From: Pseudomonas sp. Root562
GTDB lineage: Bacteria; Pseudomonadota; Gammaproteobacteria; Pseudomonadales; Pseudomonadaceae
Length of the DNA stretch: 64,000 bases
NCBI RefSeq assembly: GCF_001427125.1
Contig: NZ_LMGK01000012.1
Coordinates: 117,430 to 181,429, forward strand
Direction of reading: 5' to 3'
Below the pieces are notes generated by a model. The model searched no databases and was not told the DNA's origin. It was given only the letters and a program-made list of their open reading frames with translations. Below are positions 54,258 to 64,000 of this stretch, piece by piece (position 1 is the stretch's first letter; every line of letters begins with the position of its first letter). A program made the translations under genes and the position numbers.

Positions 54258-55454
54258 ATGTCCCTGCCTAGCCTGCGCCTCAAAGCCAATGCCGACCGTC
54301 GTCTGCGCAACGGTCATTTGTGGGTCTACAGCAACGAAATCGATGTAGCCGCCACGCCTTTGCACGGTTTCAAGGCCGGCGACCAGGCGATCCTCGAAGC
54401 CGCCGGCGGCAAGCCGTTGGGCATTGTTGCCATGAGCCCGAACAACCTGATCTGCGCCCGCCTGCTGTCGCGCGACATCAAGTTGCCGCTGGACAAATCG
54501 CTGCTGGTGCATCGCCTGAACGTGGCCTTGTCGCTGCGTGACCGCTTGTTCGACAAGCCATTCTATCGCCTGGTCTACGGTGATTCCGATCTGCTGCCGG
54601 GCCTGGTGGTTGACCGTTTCGGTGACATCCTGGTGGTGCAGATCGCTTCGGCGACCATGGAAGCCCACAAAGACGACGTGATCGCGGCGCTGACCCAAGT
54701 GCTCAAGCCAAGCGGCATTCTGTTCAAGAACGACTCCGCTGCCCGTGACGCCGAAGGCCTCAACCGCTACGTCGAAACCGTCTTCGGCCTGGTGCCGGAG
54801 TGGGTCGCGCTGGAAGAGAATGGCGTGAAATTCGAAGCTCCGGTCATCCAGGGTCAGAAAACCGGCTGGTTCTACGACCACCGCATGAACCGCGCGCGCC
54901 TGGCGCCATACGCCAAAGGCAAACGCGTGCTTGACCTCTACAGCTATATCGGCGGTTGGGGCGTGCAAGCCGCGGCATTCGGTGCCAGTGAAGTGTTCTG
55001 CGTCGACGCCTCGGCCTTCGCCCTCGATGGCGTCGAGCGCAACGCCGCATTGAACGGTTTCGCCGAGAAAATGACCTGCATCGAAGGCGACGTGTTTGAA
55101 GCGCTCAAAGAGCTGAAAGCCAGCGAGGAACGCTTCGACGTGATCGTCGCCGACCCGCCGGCGTTCATCAAACGCAAGAAAGACATGAAAAACGGCGAAG
55201 GCGCCTACCGCCGCCTGAACGAGCAAGCCATGCGCCTGCTCAGCAAGGACGGCATCCTGGTCAGCGCATCCTGCTCGATGCACCTGCCGGAAGACGACCT
55301 GCAGAACATTCTCTTGACCAGCGCCCGTCACCTGGACCGCAACATCCAGATGCTCGAACGCGGCGGCCAGGGCCCGGATCATCCGGTTCACCCAGCCATC
55401 GCTGAAACCCGCTACATCAAGAGCATTACCTGCCGGTTGCTGCCGAATAGCTGA
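54258..55454 (+). CDS. rlmI: 23S rRNA (cytosine1962-C5)-methyltransferase RlmI-like
   Basis: A 398-residue class I SAM methyltransferase with an N-terminal PUA domain (about 1-75) starting LRLKANADRRLRNGHLWVYS. The SAM motif is GKRVLDLYSYIGGWGVQAAAFGA near 219, and the catalytic segment is VIVADPPAFIKRKKDM near 294, with the Cys in SASCSMHLPED. E. coli RlmI methylates C1962; the site in this organism is assumed. The ATG at 54258 gives the family N-terminus. Confidence 0.92.
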   Translation: MSLPSLRLKANADRRLRNGHLWVYSNEIDVAATPLHGFKAGDQAILEAAGGKPLGIVAMSPNNLICARLLSRDIKLPLDKSLLVHRLNVALSLRDRLFDKPFYRLVYGDSDLLPGLVVDRFGDILVVQIASATMEAHKDDVIAALTQVLKPSGILFKNDSAARDAEGLNRYVETVFGLVPEWVALEENGVKFEAPVIQGQKTGWFYDHRMNRARLAPYAKGKRVLDLYSYIGGWGVQAAAFGASEVFCVDASAFALDGVERNAALNGFAEKMTCIEGDVFEALKELKASEERFDVIVADPPAFIKRKKDMKNGEGAYRRLNEQAMRLLSKDGILVSASCSMHLPEDDLQNILLTSARHLDRNIQMLERGGQGPDHPVHPAIAETRYIKSITCRLLPNS

Positions 55455-55462
55455 GTAATCCC

Positions 55463-55564
55463 CTGTAGGAGCGAGCCTGCTCGCGATGGTCGTCAACGAT
55501 AACGCGGGGAGCCTGATACCCCGCGACGTTCCCGGATTCATCGCGAGCAAGTTCGCTCCTACAG
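55463..55564. repeat. REPIN after rlmI
   Basis: Arms CTGTAGGAGCGAGCCTGCTC... (55463-55488) and ...CATCGCGAGCAAGTTCGCTC (to 55564). The interior starts with GTCGTCAACGATAAC (55489-55503), as in the copy upstream of gshB. Confidence 0.92.
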
Positions 55565-55657
55565 ATGATTCAGAAATCGCCCACGTTCCCCTGCATTGAC
55601 TTGCTTCTTCATCAAATCAATCCTCGTCTACCCCTCACGGAACGAGCGCACTGATTG

Positions 55658-56860
55658 ATGAACCTCGCCACAAACACCCGTGAAAAACCGCTGATCATCT
55701 TGTTGCTGATGACCATGATGCTGTTGAGCGTGTTCCCATTGGACGTGGTCCTCCCCTCCTTTCCAGATCTCTCGGGATACTTCCGGATTTCACCACCTGA
55801 CGCGGCCCTGTCCGTCAGCGTGTTCGCCGTCAGCCTGGCACTCTCCATCCTGCTGGTTGGTCCACTCTCGGACATGTGGGGCCGCAAGAAGCTGTTGTTG
55901 GCCGGTATTGCTCTGGCAACAATTGGAGCGGCTGGGTGCGCAGTTTCCAGCGAGTACCAGTGGTTTCTGGGTTTCCGGGTGATCCAGGCGATCGGTTGCG
56001 GATCCTTTTCGCTGGCCCAGTCGCTGGTACAGGACTTGTTTGTAGGCCGTGAACGGGAGCGACTCCGGATATGGATGGTGACTGCGGGCGGTGTTTTCAT
56101 TTCCATATCGCCGCTGCTGGGGACCTGGCTGCAATTGGAGTTTGGCTGGCAGGGCAGCTTTTGGGTGTTTATTACACTGGCAACGCTTGTCTGGTTAAGC
56201 GCTTGCCGGCTGCTCAAGAAAGCACCACCGATACGTACGCCAGCGCATGGCGGAGTTCTCAGTGCTTATTGGCGAGTCTGTTCGGATGCAAGGTTCATGG
56301 GTTACTGGCTGATTTCGGCCCTGGCCTTCGCCTGCCATTTTTCGTTCATCGTCAATTCACCCATCATTTTCATGGAGCAACTGGCACTCTCACCCTATGA
56401 ATTTGCCTGGACGTTGCTGTTGTATGGTGTCGCTTATGTTTTCGGCGGCGTGGTCGCCAGCGTCCTGCATCGATACCTGCACGCTAACACCCAGATCAAT
56501 ATTGGCCTGGGGCTGATCGCAACTTCAGGCCTGCTGATGCTGTGGCTGACTCGGCAATTTGGTCTCTCTGCCACCACAGTGCTGTTATCCATGCTTATTT
56601 GTACGATTGGCACAACCATAACCAGACCTGTCGTCAACTCCAAGGCAATGAACATCCACCCGCAATACGCCGGCACCTCGACCTCGGTCGGCGGTGTGCT
56701 GATGTTCCTCAGCGGCGGCGTGGTCAGCGCATTGATCAGCGTGGTACCCGAGGGTCTGATCAGCACCCTGGCCCTTTGGTTTTTGGCATTAAGCCTCGCA
56801 GGCCTTGGACTCAATGCGTTGATCTTTCAACGTGATAAACAGACGCTCAATGTCGGCTGA
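55658..56860 (+). CDS. MFS transporter, Bcr/CflA-type drug exporter
   Basis: A 400-residue major facilitator with about 12 helices. The loop 2-3 motif is GPLSDMWGRKKLLLAG near residues 68-83, and FRVIQAIGCGSFSLAQSLVQDLF near 110 is the Bcr/CflA helix-5 pattern. Such proteins export drugs or metabolites by proton antiport; substrate unknown. Codon use is somewhat richer in A/T at third positions (TTT, TTA, ATA) than its neighbours, which hints at later arrival. Start ATG 55658, with a TTG one codon before. Confidence 0.85.
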   Translation: MNLATNTREKPLIILLLMTMMLLSVFPLDVVLPSFPDLSGYFRISPPDAALSVSVFAVSLALSILLVGPLSDMWGRKKLLLAGIALATIGAAGCAVSSEYQWFLGFRVIQAIGCGSFSLAQSLVQDLFVGRERERLRIWMVTAGGVFISISPLLGTWLQLEFGWQGSFWVFITLATLVWLSACRLLKKAPPIRTPAHGGVLSAYWRVCSDARFMGYWLISALAFACHFSFIVNSPIIFMEQLALSPYEFAWTLLLYGVAYVFGGVVASVLHRYLHANTQINIGLGLIATSGLLMLWLTRQFGLSATTVLLSMLICTIGTTITRPVVNSKAMNIHPQYAGTSTSVGGVLMFLSGGVVSALISVVPEGLISTLALWFLALSLAGLGLNALIFQRDKQTLNVG

Positions 56861-57117
56861 CACCTGCCAGTCGTCATTCCACAGGCCTGGTCAACACGGG
56901 ATCAACGCTTCCCGGCATTCCCTCCAGCCGCCAGCCGTGTAGAATCGCGACATTCATCGCCAGTCATCCCCGGCGGGTTTATGAGCTCAAGCTGAAGCGC
57001 GCGGCGATCCCGCAAAGTTATCGGCAACTTCCGGACACACGGCCATTTCTGAGTGTTCCAGACGTCACTAGAAGCTCACTTCCCTTTTGATACCTGATTA
57101 GCCGCCCGGAGTGCTTC

Positions 57118-58959
57118 ATGCCTGATTACCGCTCGAAAACATCCACCCACGGCCGCAACATGGCCGGTGCCCGCGCTCTGTGGCGCGCCACGGGGATGAA
57201 AGATGACGACTTCAAGAAGCCGATCATCGCCATTGCCAACTCGTTCACCCAGTTCGTACCGGGCCACGTGCACCTGAAAGATCTGGGTCAATTGGTCGCC
57301 CGCGAAATCGAACGTGCTGGCGGCGTGGCAAAAGAATTCAACACCATCGCGGTCGACGACGGCATCGCCATGGGCCACGACGGCATGCTGTATTCGCTGC
57401 CGAGCCGCGAGATCATCGCCGACTCCGTCGAGTACATGGTCAACGCCCACTGTGCCGACGCCATCGTTTGCATCTCGAACTGCGACAAGATCACCCCTGG
57501 CATGCTGATGGCGTCCCTGCGCCTGAACATTCCGGTGATCTTCGTTTCCGGCGGCCCGATGGAAGCCGGCAAGACCAAACTCGCCTCCCACGGCCTCGAC
57601 CTGGTCGATGCCATGGTGATCGCCGCCGACTCCAGCGCTTCTGACGAGAAAGTCGCCGAGTACGAGCGCAGCGCCTGCCCGACCTGCGGTTCGTGCTCCG
57701 GCATGTTCACCGCCAACTCGATGAACTGCCTGGTCGAAGCCCTGGGCCTGGCATTGCCGGGCAACGGTTCGACCCTGGCCACCCACAGCGACCGCGAGCA
57801 GTTGTTCCTGCAAGCTGGCCGCACCATCGTCGAGCTGTGCAAGCGTTATTACGGCGAGAACGACGAGTCTGTGCTGCCGCGCAACATCGCCAACTTCCAG
57901 GCGTTCGAGAACGCCATGACCCTGGACATCGCCATGGGCGGTTCCACCAACACCATCCTGCACTTGCTGGCCGCGGCGCAGGAGGCCGAGATCGATTTCG
58001 ACCTGCGCGACATCGACCGTCTTTCCCGTCACGTGCCGCAGCTGTGCAAGGTTGCGCCGAACATCCAGAAGTACCACATGGAAGATGTGCACCGTGCCGG
58101 CGGGATCTTCAGCATCCTCGGTTCGCTGGCCCGTGGCGGCTTGCTGCACACTCAGCTGCCGACCGTGCACAGCCGCAGCATGGAAGAGGCCATCGCCAAG
58201 TGGGACATCACCCAGACCAACGACGAAGCCGTGCACCACTTCTTCAAGGCCGGTCCGGCGGGCATCCCGACGCAAACCGCGTTCAGCCAGTCGACCCGTT
58301 GGGAAACCCTGGACGACGACCGTGAAAACGGCTGCATCCGCAGTGTCGAGCACGCGTATTCGAAAGAAGGCGGCCTGGCCGTGCTGTACGGCAACATCGC
58401 GCTGGATGGCTGCGTGGTGAAAACCGCTGGCGTCGACGAGTCGATCCACGTGTTCGAAGGCAACGCCAAGATCTTTGAAAGCCAGGACAGCGCCGTGCGC
58501 GGCATCCTCGCCGACGAAGTGAAGGAAGGCGACATCGTCATCATTCGCTACGAAGGCCCGAAAGGCGGCCCGGGCATGCAGGAAATGCTCTACCCGACGT
58601 CGTACCTGAAATCCAAAGGCCTGGGCAAAGCCTGCGCCCTGCTCACCGACGGCCGTTTCTCCGGCGGTACGTCCGGCCTGTCCATCGGCCACGCTTCGCC
58701 TGAAGCGGCTGCCGGCGGCGCCATCGGCCTGGTGCAGGATGGCGACAAGGTGCTGATCGACATTCCAAACCGCTCGATCAACCTGTTGGTCAGCGACGAA
58801 GAACTGGCTGCGCGCCGGGTCGAGCAGGACAAGAAAGGCTGGAAACCAGTGGAAAAACGTCCACGCAAGGTGACCACCGCACTGAAAGCCTACGCCCTGC
58901 TGGCCACCAGCGCCGACAAGGGTGCAGTGCGCAACAAGGCAATGCTCGACGGGCTGTAA
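57118..58959 (+). CDS. ilvD: Dihydroxy-acid dehydratase
   Basis: A 613-residue iron-sulfur enzyme for the third step of valine and isoleucine synthesis. Cluster cysteines are in [12 protein letters not shown] near residue 122 and [12 protein letters not shown] near 192; the conserved [21 protein letters not shown] block is near 510. The length matches the long (4Fe-4S) IlvD group. No leader peptide or attenuator is visible in the 257 bases upstream. A terminator follows. Confidence 0.97.
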   Translation: MPDYRSKTSTHGRNMAGARALWRATGMKDDDFKKPIIAIANSFTQFVPGHVHLKDLGQLVAREIERAGGVAKEFNTIAVDDGIAMGHDGMLYSLPSREIIADSVEYMVNAHCADAIVCISNCDKITPGMLMASLRLNIPVIFVSGGPMEAGKTKLASHGLDLVDAMVIAADSSASDEKVAEYERSACPTCGSCSGMFTANSMNCLVEALGLALPGNGSTLATHSDREQLFLQAGRTIVELCKRYYGENDESVLPRNIANFQAFENAMTLDIAMGGSTNTILHLLAAAQEAEIDFDLRDIDRLSRHVPQLCKVAPNIQKYHMEDVHRAGGIFSILGSLARGGLLHTQLPTVHSRSMEEAIAKWDITQTNDEAVHHFFKAGPAGIPTQTAFSQSTRWETLDDDRENGCIRSVEHAYSKEGGLAVLYGNIALDGCVVKTAGVDESIHVFEGNAKIFESQDSAVRGILADEVKEGDIVIIRYEGPKGGPGMQEMLYPTSYLKSKGLGKACALLTDGRFSGGTSGLSIGHASPEAAAGGAIGLVQDGDKVLIDIPNRSINLLVSDEELAARRVEQDKKGWKPVEKRPRKVTTALKAYALLATSADKGAVRNKAMLDGL

Positions 58960-58979
58960 GGCTTAACCGTCGAACATGA

Positions 58980-59011
58980 AAATGCCCCGCCACAGTGCGG
59001 GGCATTTTTTT
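58980..59011 (+). terminator. Rho-independent terminator of ilvD
   Basis: AATGCCCCGC (58981-58990) pairs with GCGGGGCATT (58997-59006), followed by T's. The 6-base loop and T-run are classical. Confidence 0.93.
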
Positions 59012-59020
59012 GACCACAAT

Positions 59021-59123
59021 TGATCGTTCCCACGCTCCCGCGTGGGACTGTCTAAAAGGACGCTCCGCGTCCCGACGCGGAGCGTCACTGGCTGCATTCC
59101 CACGCAGAGCGTGGGAACGATCA
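59021..59123. repeat. Family 3 palindromic repeat after the ilvD terminator
   Basis: GATCGTTCCCACGCTCCCGC... and ...GCAGAGCGTGGGAACGATC bound an inner stem GGACGCTCCGCGTCC / GACGCGGAGCGTC. The left outer arm is slightly diverged. Confidence 0.88.
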
Positions 59124-59132
59124 ACACTGTAC

Positions 59133-59238
59133 CCGTGGCGAGGGAGCTCGTCGGATCGCCGCACCGTCCTGCTGGCCTGCGCAGCAGCCCTTTTTAGGGC
59201 CGCTTCGCGCCCCAGCGGGAGCAAGCTCCCTCGCCACA
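59133..59238. repeat. Family 2 palindromic repeat next to a family 3 copy
   Basis: GTGGCGAGGGAGCTCGTCGG ... CAAGCTCCCTCGCCACAG, with the inner GCTGGCCTGCGCAGCAGCC and GGGCCGCTTCGCGCCC segments, very close to the copy at 20648-20752. Confidence 0.9.
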
Positions 59239-59278
59239 GGATGCTAACGTTCTCTCATCACAGGTAAGCCAAACGGTC

Positions 59279-60334
59279 TTACTGAATCTCTTGCGGGGTG
59301 ACGATCACCCAGTTCTTGTCCGCCGTCACCGGCAACCCTTCCTTGGCCTGGGCCGCAGCGTTTTTGGCCATCATGCCCTGGATCTGGGTCATGTATTTGT
59401 CTTTGCGGTTGACCCACAAATGTATCCCGCCCTTGGCCACATCGACGCTGTGGAACAGCATGAAACCATCGCTGGTCGGTGTATCGCCGCCCACCAGCAC
59501 CGGTTTTTTCCATTCATCGATATAGGTCAGTATTGCCGCCTGCTTACCCGCCATCCAGGTCGCCGGGGTCCACAGGTACGGAGTCAGTTCGAGACCAAGA
59601 TTCGCCTTTTCATCATATTTGCCGGCGGTGATCTGTTTGCGAGCAGTGGTCAGTTCGCCGGTCTTGGGATCCTTGAGCAGCAGCGACACACCGATCACGT
59701 TTTGCGGTTTGACGTTGTAGCCATATTTCGGATCGGCCGCGACCATGCGCACCAATTCTTCGGAGGCGGCGGTCATCACGTAGACCTCGATGCCGTTCTC
59801 CATCAGCTTGTTGTACAGCTCTTGCTGGCCAGTGAAAATTTTCGGCGGATTGACGTCGAGTTTCTTGACCACATCGCCTTCGTAATACGTCGCCGGTACC
59901 GGTTTGCCGGACGCCATCATTTCGTCGACGTAGCCCTTGAGCTCCTCAAGCGTGAAACCCGAGAACACCTGGGCGACCCATGGATAACAAACCATGTCGT
60001 CGAGTTCGCAGAGGCGGTAGTAGTAGCTGAACAGGCTTTCCTGGTGGTCAGCGGTGTCCTTGAACGGCATCAGTTTCAGGGAGGGATCGAGTTTGTCGCG
60101 GGTAATCAAGCCCTTGTTCTCCATGAACGGCAGCAACGACTCTTCGAGGTCGTAGCGGTAACTGGTGTTGTCCATGTCGAACACCGCGTAGTTACCCTTG
60201 TTGGCGTTGGCCGCAATCATGGCGTCCAGTGCCTTGGCCTGATCGGCGGGCCAGTGCTTCAGATCCGTCGCAAATACCTGGCCGGCAAGACCTGCACACA
60301 GTGCGGCTGCCAGAAATTTCGATGCAAACTTCAT
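59279..60334 (-). CDS. pchP: Periplasmic HAD-type phosphorylcholine phosphatase (PchP-like)
   Basis: A 351-residue HAD-superfamily phosphatase with a signal peptide (MKFASKFLAAALCAGLAGQVFA). The nucleophile motif is FDMDNTSYRYDLEE (Asp53, Asp55), motif II is VMTAASEELVR near 195, and the acidic motif IV is LVGGDTPTSDGFM near 293. P. aeruginosa PchP, which it resembles in length and motifs, frees choline from phosphorylcholine made by phospholipase C. Divergent from tcyP; choline regulation not visible. Confidence 0.83.
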   Translation of the reverse strand: MKFASKFLAAALCAGLAGQVFATDLKHWPADQAKALDAMIAANANKGNYAVFDMDNTSYRYDLEESLLPFMENKGLITRDKLDPSLKLMPFKDTADHQESLFSYYYRLCELDDMVCYPWVAQVFSGFTLEELKGYVDEMMASGKPVPATYYEGDVVKKLDVNPPKIFTGQQELYNKLMENGIEVYVMTAASEELVRMVAADPKYGYNVKPQNVIGVSLLLKDPKTGELTTARKQITAGKYDEKANLGLELTPYLWTPATWMAGKQAAILTYIDEWKKPVLVGGDTPTSDGFMLFHSVDVAKGGIHLWVNRKDKYMTQIQGMMAKNAAAQAKEGLPVTADKNWVIVTPQEIQ

Positions 60335-60574
60335 TGGCGTCACTCCCTGAATGAAAGACATCGACGCTAACAAATAAGTGTGACGGTCCTCGTCTGCCAG
60401 CGACCGCTAGCGTACCCATCGCGTCAGCTGCATCTCCGAGAACGACACACGCTTATTCCAAAAACGACAGTTTCAAGACGTTTTTGATATTAATTCTTTA
60501 GAATTCAAGCTGTTAGGCTTCCCGGTTCGCAGCTGCCCCGGAAGGCAGTTGGCTCATGTCTAATGGGAGTTCCA
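60335..60574. other. Divergent pchP/tcyP intergenic region
   Basis: The 240 bases hold both promoters. An AT-rich patch, TTTTTGATATTAATTCTTTAG (within 60481-60503), includes GAATTC and ATTAAT palindromes and could be a CysB or sigma factor site for tcyP. I cannot settle it from sequence. No repeats. Confidence 0.4.
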
Positions 60575-61966
60575 ATGAATCTGCCGCTGATTCTCAACCT
60601 GCTGGTGTTCCTCGCCCTGCTCTTTGGCCTGGCACAAACCCGCCACACGCCGTGGAGCCTGGCAAAAAAAGTCCTGCTCGCGCTGGTGCTGGGTGTGGTG
60701 TTCGGTGTCGCGCTGCATACCGTTTATGGCGCCGGCAACCCGGTGCTGAAAGCCTCGATCGGCTGGTTCGATCTGGTGGGTAACGGTTACGTGCAATTGC
60801 TGCAGATGATCGTGATCCCGTTGGTGTTCGCCTCGATCCTCAGCGCCGTGGCTCGTCTGCACAACGCTTCATCGCTGGGCAAGATCAGCTTCATGACCAT
60901 CGGCACGCTGCTGTTCACCACCGCCATCGCGGCACTGATCGGTATCGGCCTGACCAACCTGTTCGGCCTGACCGCCGAAGGTCTGGTGGCCGGCACCCAG
61001 GAAATGGCCCGCCTGCAAACCATTCAGACCGACTATGCGGGCAAGGTTGCCGACCTGAATGTGCCGCAGCTGTTGCTGTCGTTCATTCCGCAAAACCCGT
61101 TCGCCGACCTGGCGCGCGCCAAGCCGACCTCAATCATCAGCGTAGTGATTTTCGCTGCGTTCCTTGGAGTCGCAGCGCTGCAACTGCTCAAGGATGATGT
61201 CGAAAAAGGTCAGAAAGTGATCAACGCCATCGACACCCTGCAAGCCTGGGTGATGCGTCTGGTGCGCCTGGTGATGAAACTGACGCCCTACGGCGTGCTG
61301 GCACTGATGACCAAAGTGGTGGCCGGTTCCAACTTGCAGGACATCATCAAGCTCGGCAGTTTTGTCGTGGTTTCCTACATTGGCCTTGGTCTGATGTTTG
61401 TGGTTCACGGCGTGCTGGTGTCGGCTGCCGGGATCAATCCGCTGCGCTTCTTCCGCAAGATCTGGCCGGTGCTGACGTTTGCCTTCACCAGCCGTTCCAG
61501 CGCAGCGACGATCCCGTTGAGTATCGAAGCGCAGACCAGCCGCCTGGGCATTCCACAATCGATCGCCAGTTTCGCCGCTTCGTTCGGCGCGACCATCGGC
61601 CAGAACGGCTGCGCCGGTCTGTACCCGGCGATGTTGGCGGTGATGGTGGCGCCGACCGTAGGCATCAACCCGCTCGATCCGCTGTGGATCGCAACACTGG
61701 TGGCGATTGTGACGCTGAGTTCGGCCGGTGTGGCGGGCGTGGGTGGCGGTGCGACGTTCGCCGCGCTGATCGTGTTGCCGGCGATGGGCTTGCCGGTGTC
61801 ACTGGTGGCGTTGCTGATTTCGGTCGAGCCGCTGATTGATATGGGGCGCACGGCGTTGAACGTCAGTGGTTCGATGACGGCCGGTGCGATAACCAGCCAG
61901 ATGATGCAGCAGACCGATAAACGAGTGCTGGATGCGGATGAGCATTCGGAGTTGGCGCACGCTTAA
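60575..61966 (+). CDS. tcyP: L-cystine/sodium symporter TcyP
   Basis: A 463-residue dicarboxylate/amino acid:cation symporter, the same length as E. coli TcyP (YdjN), with matching blocks: [20 protein letters not shown] near the start, [20 protein letters not shown] near 73, [18 protein letters not shown] near 308 and [20 protein letters not shown] near 385. It imports cystine for sulfur supply. The ATG at 60575 follows GGGAG by 5 bases; an upstream ATG at 60563 is less likely. Confidence 0.93.
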   Translation: MNLPLILNLLVFLALLFGLAQTRHTPWSLAKKVLLALVLGVVFGVALHTVYGAGNPVLKASIGWFDLVGNGYVQLLQMIVIPLVFASILSAVARLHNASSLGKISFMTIGTLLFTTAIAALIGIGLTNLFGLTAEGLVAGTQEMARLQTIQTDYAGKVADLNVPQLLLSFIPQNPFADLARAKPTSIISVVIFAAFLGVAALQLLKDDVEKGQKVINAIDTLQAWVMRLVRLVMKLTPYGVLALMTKVVAGSNLQDIIKLGSFVVVSYIGLGLMFVVHGVLVSAAGINPLRFFRKIWPVLTFAFTSRSSAATIPLSIEAQTSRLGIPQSIASFAASFGATIGQNGCAGLYPAMLAVMVAPTVGINPLDPLWIATLVAIVTLSSAGVAGVGGGATFAALIVLPAMGLPVSLVALLISVEPLIDMGRTALNVSGSMTAGAITSQMMQQTDKRVLDADEHSELAHA

Positions 61967-61990
61967 ATTTTTCAGCGCCTGATCTGGCCC

Positions 61991-62083
61991 CATCGCTGGC
62001 AAGCCAGCTCCCACAGGGATCTATGGTGTTCACGCAACAAGTGATTCACCTTGGACACTGTGGGAGCTGGCTTGCCAGCGATG
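61991..62083. repeat. REPIN, GCTGGCTTGCCAGC type, between tcyP and folA
   Basis: CATCGCTGGCAAGCCAGCTC... (61991-62016) and CTGTGGGAGCTGGCTTGCC... (62058-62083). These are the same arm sequences as those inside chpA. The element ends 3 bases from the folA stop codon, and the two genes converge. Confidence 0.93.
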
Positions 62084-62086
62084 CTT

Positions 62087-62599
62087 TCAAACCTTTTCCC
62101 AGACTTCGAAGTTGTACGCTGGCTTACCCTCTACTGCCGGGTTTTCAACGTTGGAAACCAGTGTCCATTCCTTCACATCAAACTCCGGAAACCACGCATC
62201 CCCTTCCGGGCTCAGCGCCACGCGCGTCAGGTACAACCGATCGGCCTGCGCCAACCCTTGGGCATACAACTGCGCACCGCCGATCAGCATCAACTCATCG
62301 ATGCCCTGCTCCTTCGCCCATTCCTCGGCGCGAACCACCGCGGACTCCAGCGATGGATAAACCTCGGCGCCTTCGAGCACCAGGTCCGCCTGACGGCTGA
62401 CCACGATGTTCAAGCGGCCCGGCAACGGGCGACCCAGAGAATCCCAGGTCTTTCGCCCCATGATGATCGGTTTGCCGAGGGTCGTGGCCTTGAAGTATTT
62501 GAAGTCCCCCGGCAAGTGCCAGGGCATGCTGTTGTCGACGCCGATCACACGGTTTTCACCGAGGGCTGCGATCAGGCTGAGGGGAAGTGATTTAGTCAT
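62087..62599 (-). CDS. folA: Dihydrofolate reductase
   Basis: A 170-residue enzyme that reduces dihydrofolate to tetrahydrofolate with NADPH. LSLIAALGENRVIGVDNSMPWHLPGDFKYF at 6-35 contains the conserved Trp and the acid in LPGD; GKPIIMGRKTWDSLGRPLPGR near 42 and LMLIGGAQLYAQGL near 96 complete the site. The ATG at 62599 gives the usual length, and a 71-codon extension is rejected. Divergent from the DUF2868 gene across 85 bases. Confidence 0.97.
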   Translation of the reverse strand: MTKSLPLSLIAALGENRVIGVDNSMPWHLPGDFKYFKATTLGKPIIMGRKTWDSLGRPLPGRLNIVVSRQADLVLEGAEVYPSLESAVVRAEEWAKEQGIDELMLIGGAQLYAQGLAQADRLYLTRVALSPEGDAWFPEFDVKEWTLVSNVENPAVEGKPAYNFEVWEKV

Positions 62600-62684
62600 G
62601 TCGGCGAGGATACCAGAGCCTCGCTTTCGCCGATAAGCGCCACAACGGTTATGCTCACAGCTCATTTGAGCGACGGGATGCCGC

Positions 62685-64000
62685 GTGACTGAACTGAATA
62701 ACCTCTGGCTGACAGAAACCATCCGCCTGCGTGAAGAACACGCCGGCCCCCTGGAAGATCTGGAAGCCAACCGACTGGCCCGCAGCGCCGGGGGCGATTT
62801 GCCGTCGCGCATTCAACGCCGCGCCCTGTGGCTGGCGGACCGCGATGGCTTGAGTGCTGCGCTCAAGCACTGGCTGCAAGGTGCGCGACTGGCGTTGATC
62901 GTCCTGGCGCTGCTGGCCGTGGTCACCGGCGCAAGCCTGGCCTTCGCCGCGATGGGCGACGGCCTGCACCCGGTGAATGTGTTCTGGGCCTTGGGCAGCC
63001 TGCTCGGGCTCAATCTGATTCTGCTGCTGAGCTGGGCCTTGGGCCTGGCATTTGCCGGCGAACACGGCGCCAGCCTCGGGCGATTGTGGCTGTGGCTGAG
63101 CGAAAAACTCGCCCGGGATGCCAAAGCCGCGCAGCTGGCACCGGCCCTGCTGTTGTTGTTGCAACGCCGCAAGCTCAACCGCTGGGCCGTTGGTGTGCTG
63201 GTCAATGGCTTGTGGTTGCTGGCGATGCTCAGCGCGCTGGTGATCCTGCTGACGTTGATGGCGACCCGACGCTACGGTTTCGTCTGGGAAACCACCATCC
63301 TCAGCGCCGACACGTTTATTGCCGTGACCCAGGCTCTCGGCGCGCTGCCGGCCCTGCTCGGCTTCAGCGTGCCCACCGAGGAAATGATCCGCGCCAGTGG
63401 CGACGCCGCACTCAACATCGAAAGTGCCCGACAAGCCTGGGCCGCGTGGCTGGTAGGCGTATTGCTGGTGTACGGCGTGATACCGCGAATGTTGCTGGCG
63501 CTGTTTTGCCTGTGGCGCTGGAAAACCGGTCAAGCGATGTTGCGCCTGGATTTGAACCTGCCCGGCTACGCGCAGCTGCGCGAGCGACTGATGCCCACCA
63601 GCGAACGTCTGGGCATCAGCGATGCGGCGCCTGAGCAACTGCATCGGGTCGAGAGCGGCCTCAGTGAACAGCAAAGCGACGGTGCGCTGTTGGTCGCCAT
63701 CGAACTGGACAACGAGCGCCCCTGGCCGCCGCAACTGCCGAACAACGTGAGCAACGCAGGGATTCTCGACAGCCGCGAATCCCGGCACAAACTGCTCGAA
63801 CAACTCAGTCGCTTCCCTCCGGCGCGCCTGGCCATCGCCTGCGATCCACGGCGTTCGCCGGATCGCGGCAGCCTGGCGCTGATCGCCGAACTGGCTCGCA
63901 ACGCCAGCGCCACCCGCGTCTGGTTGCTGCAAGCGCCGCACGGTGAAGCGCTGGATGCCGAACGCCTTGGCGACTGGCATGCGGCGCTGCAACAGCTAGA
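62685..64000 (+). CDS. DUF2868 membrane protein, N-terminal 438 codons (runs off the window)
   Basis: An open frame of 438 codons to the right edge, starting with GTG at 62685 (VTELNNLWLTETIRLRE). It has likely membrane segments at about 66-88, 100-124 and 186-206 and a further pair near 260. The pattern fits DUF2868, which in Pseudomonas is followed by a DUF3482 GTPase-like gene (not in view). No ATG start is available in this frame nearby. Function unknown. Confidence 0.8.
   Translation, partial: MTELNNLWLTETIRLREEHAGPLEDLEANRLARSAGGDLPSRIQRRALWLADRDGLSAALKHWLQGARLALIVLALLAVVTGASLAFAAMGDGLHPVNVFWALGSLLGLNLILLLSWALGLAFAGEHGASLGRLWLWLSEKLARDAKAAQLAPALLLLLQRRKLNRWAVGVLVNGLWLLAMLSALVILLTLMATRRYGFVWETTILSADTFIAVTQALGALPALLGFSVPTEEMIRASGDAALNIESARQAWAAWLVGVLLVYGVIPRMLLALFCLWRWKTGQAMLRLDLNLPGYAQLRERLMPTSERLGISDAAPEQLHRVESGLSEQQSDGALLVAIELDNERPWPPQLPNNVSNAGILDSRESRHKLLEQLSRFPPARLAIACDPRRSPDRGSLALIAELARNASATRVWLLQAPHGEALDAERLGDWHAALQQL

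Larger units (their letters stand above)
59012..59278. other. Repeat-only region between ilvD and pchP
   Basis: This stretch has no gene. It contains one family 3 repeat (59021-59123) and one family 2 repeat (59133-59238) in tandem, then 40 bases before the pchP stop. ilvD and pchP converge here. Confidence 0.6.

Noticed and set aside
60563..60574. Upstream ATG as the tcyP start
   Set aside because: The ATG at 60563 would place the GGGAG ribosome site inside the gene; the ATG at 60575 has proper spacing and matches the known N-terminus.

Overview
The window comes from a Pseudomonas chromosome, most likely the P. fluorescens group. The evidence is high GC, Pseudomonas-type gene order (pil-chp, gshB, tonB3, algH, ruvX, pyrRBC', pilT, yggS-proC-yggT, metXW, rdgB, hemW, trmB-thiGS, mtgA, rpoH, ftsXEY, rsmD, coaD, mutM, ilvD, folA), and many intergenic REP/REPIN palindromes typical of that group. 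Nearly all of it is core chromosome. I see no prophage, insertion sequence, CRISPR array, rRNA or tRNA.

Layout. 1-3941 (minus): five genes of a malonate decarboxylase operon, mdcA-B-C-D and the start of mdcE, which runs off the left edge. 4160-14283 (minus): the Pil-Chp chemosensory operon for type IV pili, pilG-H-I-J-chpA-chpC. It lacks the methyltransferase (pilK) and methylesterase (chpB) genes I would expect, and its ChpA kinase carries a complete REPIN translated in frame. 14630-20644 (plus): gshB, tonB3-like, algH, ruvX, and the pyrimidine genes pyrR, pyrB and a catalytically dead pyrC'. 20753-23348: a TM2 membrane protein, a secreted NlpC/P60 peptidase and pilT (without pilU beside it). 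23405-30232 (plus): yggS, proC, yggT, then metX-metW-DUF4426-rdgB-hemW-DUF3392. 30371-32722 (minus): trmB, thiG, thiS, DUF423. 32797-37697: mtgA facing rpoH across a shared terminator, then ftsX-ftsE-ftsY. 38043-44371 (plus): two tandem pairs of M16 peptidase-like genes on either side of rsmD. 44445-50922: YheT-type hydrolase, mercaptopyruvate sulfurtransferase, and a TetR regulator divergent from an aldehyde dehydrogenase / Tat lipoprotein / GMC oxidoreductase cluster with a perfect palindromic operator candidate between them. 51038-62599: coaD, ferredoxin, a small membrane protein, mutM, an HDOD gene, rlmI, an MFS exporter, ilvD, a PchP-type phosphatase, tcyP and folA. 62685-64000: the start of a DUF2868 gene.

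The regions most worth a second look are the REPIN inside chpA, the reduced Pil-Chp system, the duplicated M16 pair with a hairpin at its translation start, the TetR-controlled dehydrogenase cluster, and the three families of dispersed palindromic repeats with conserved interiors.
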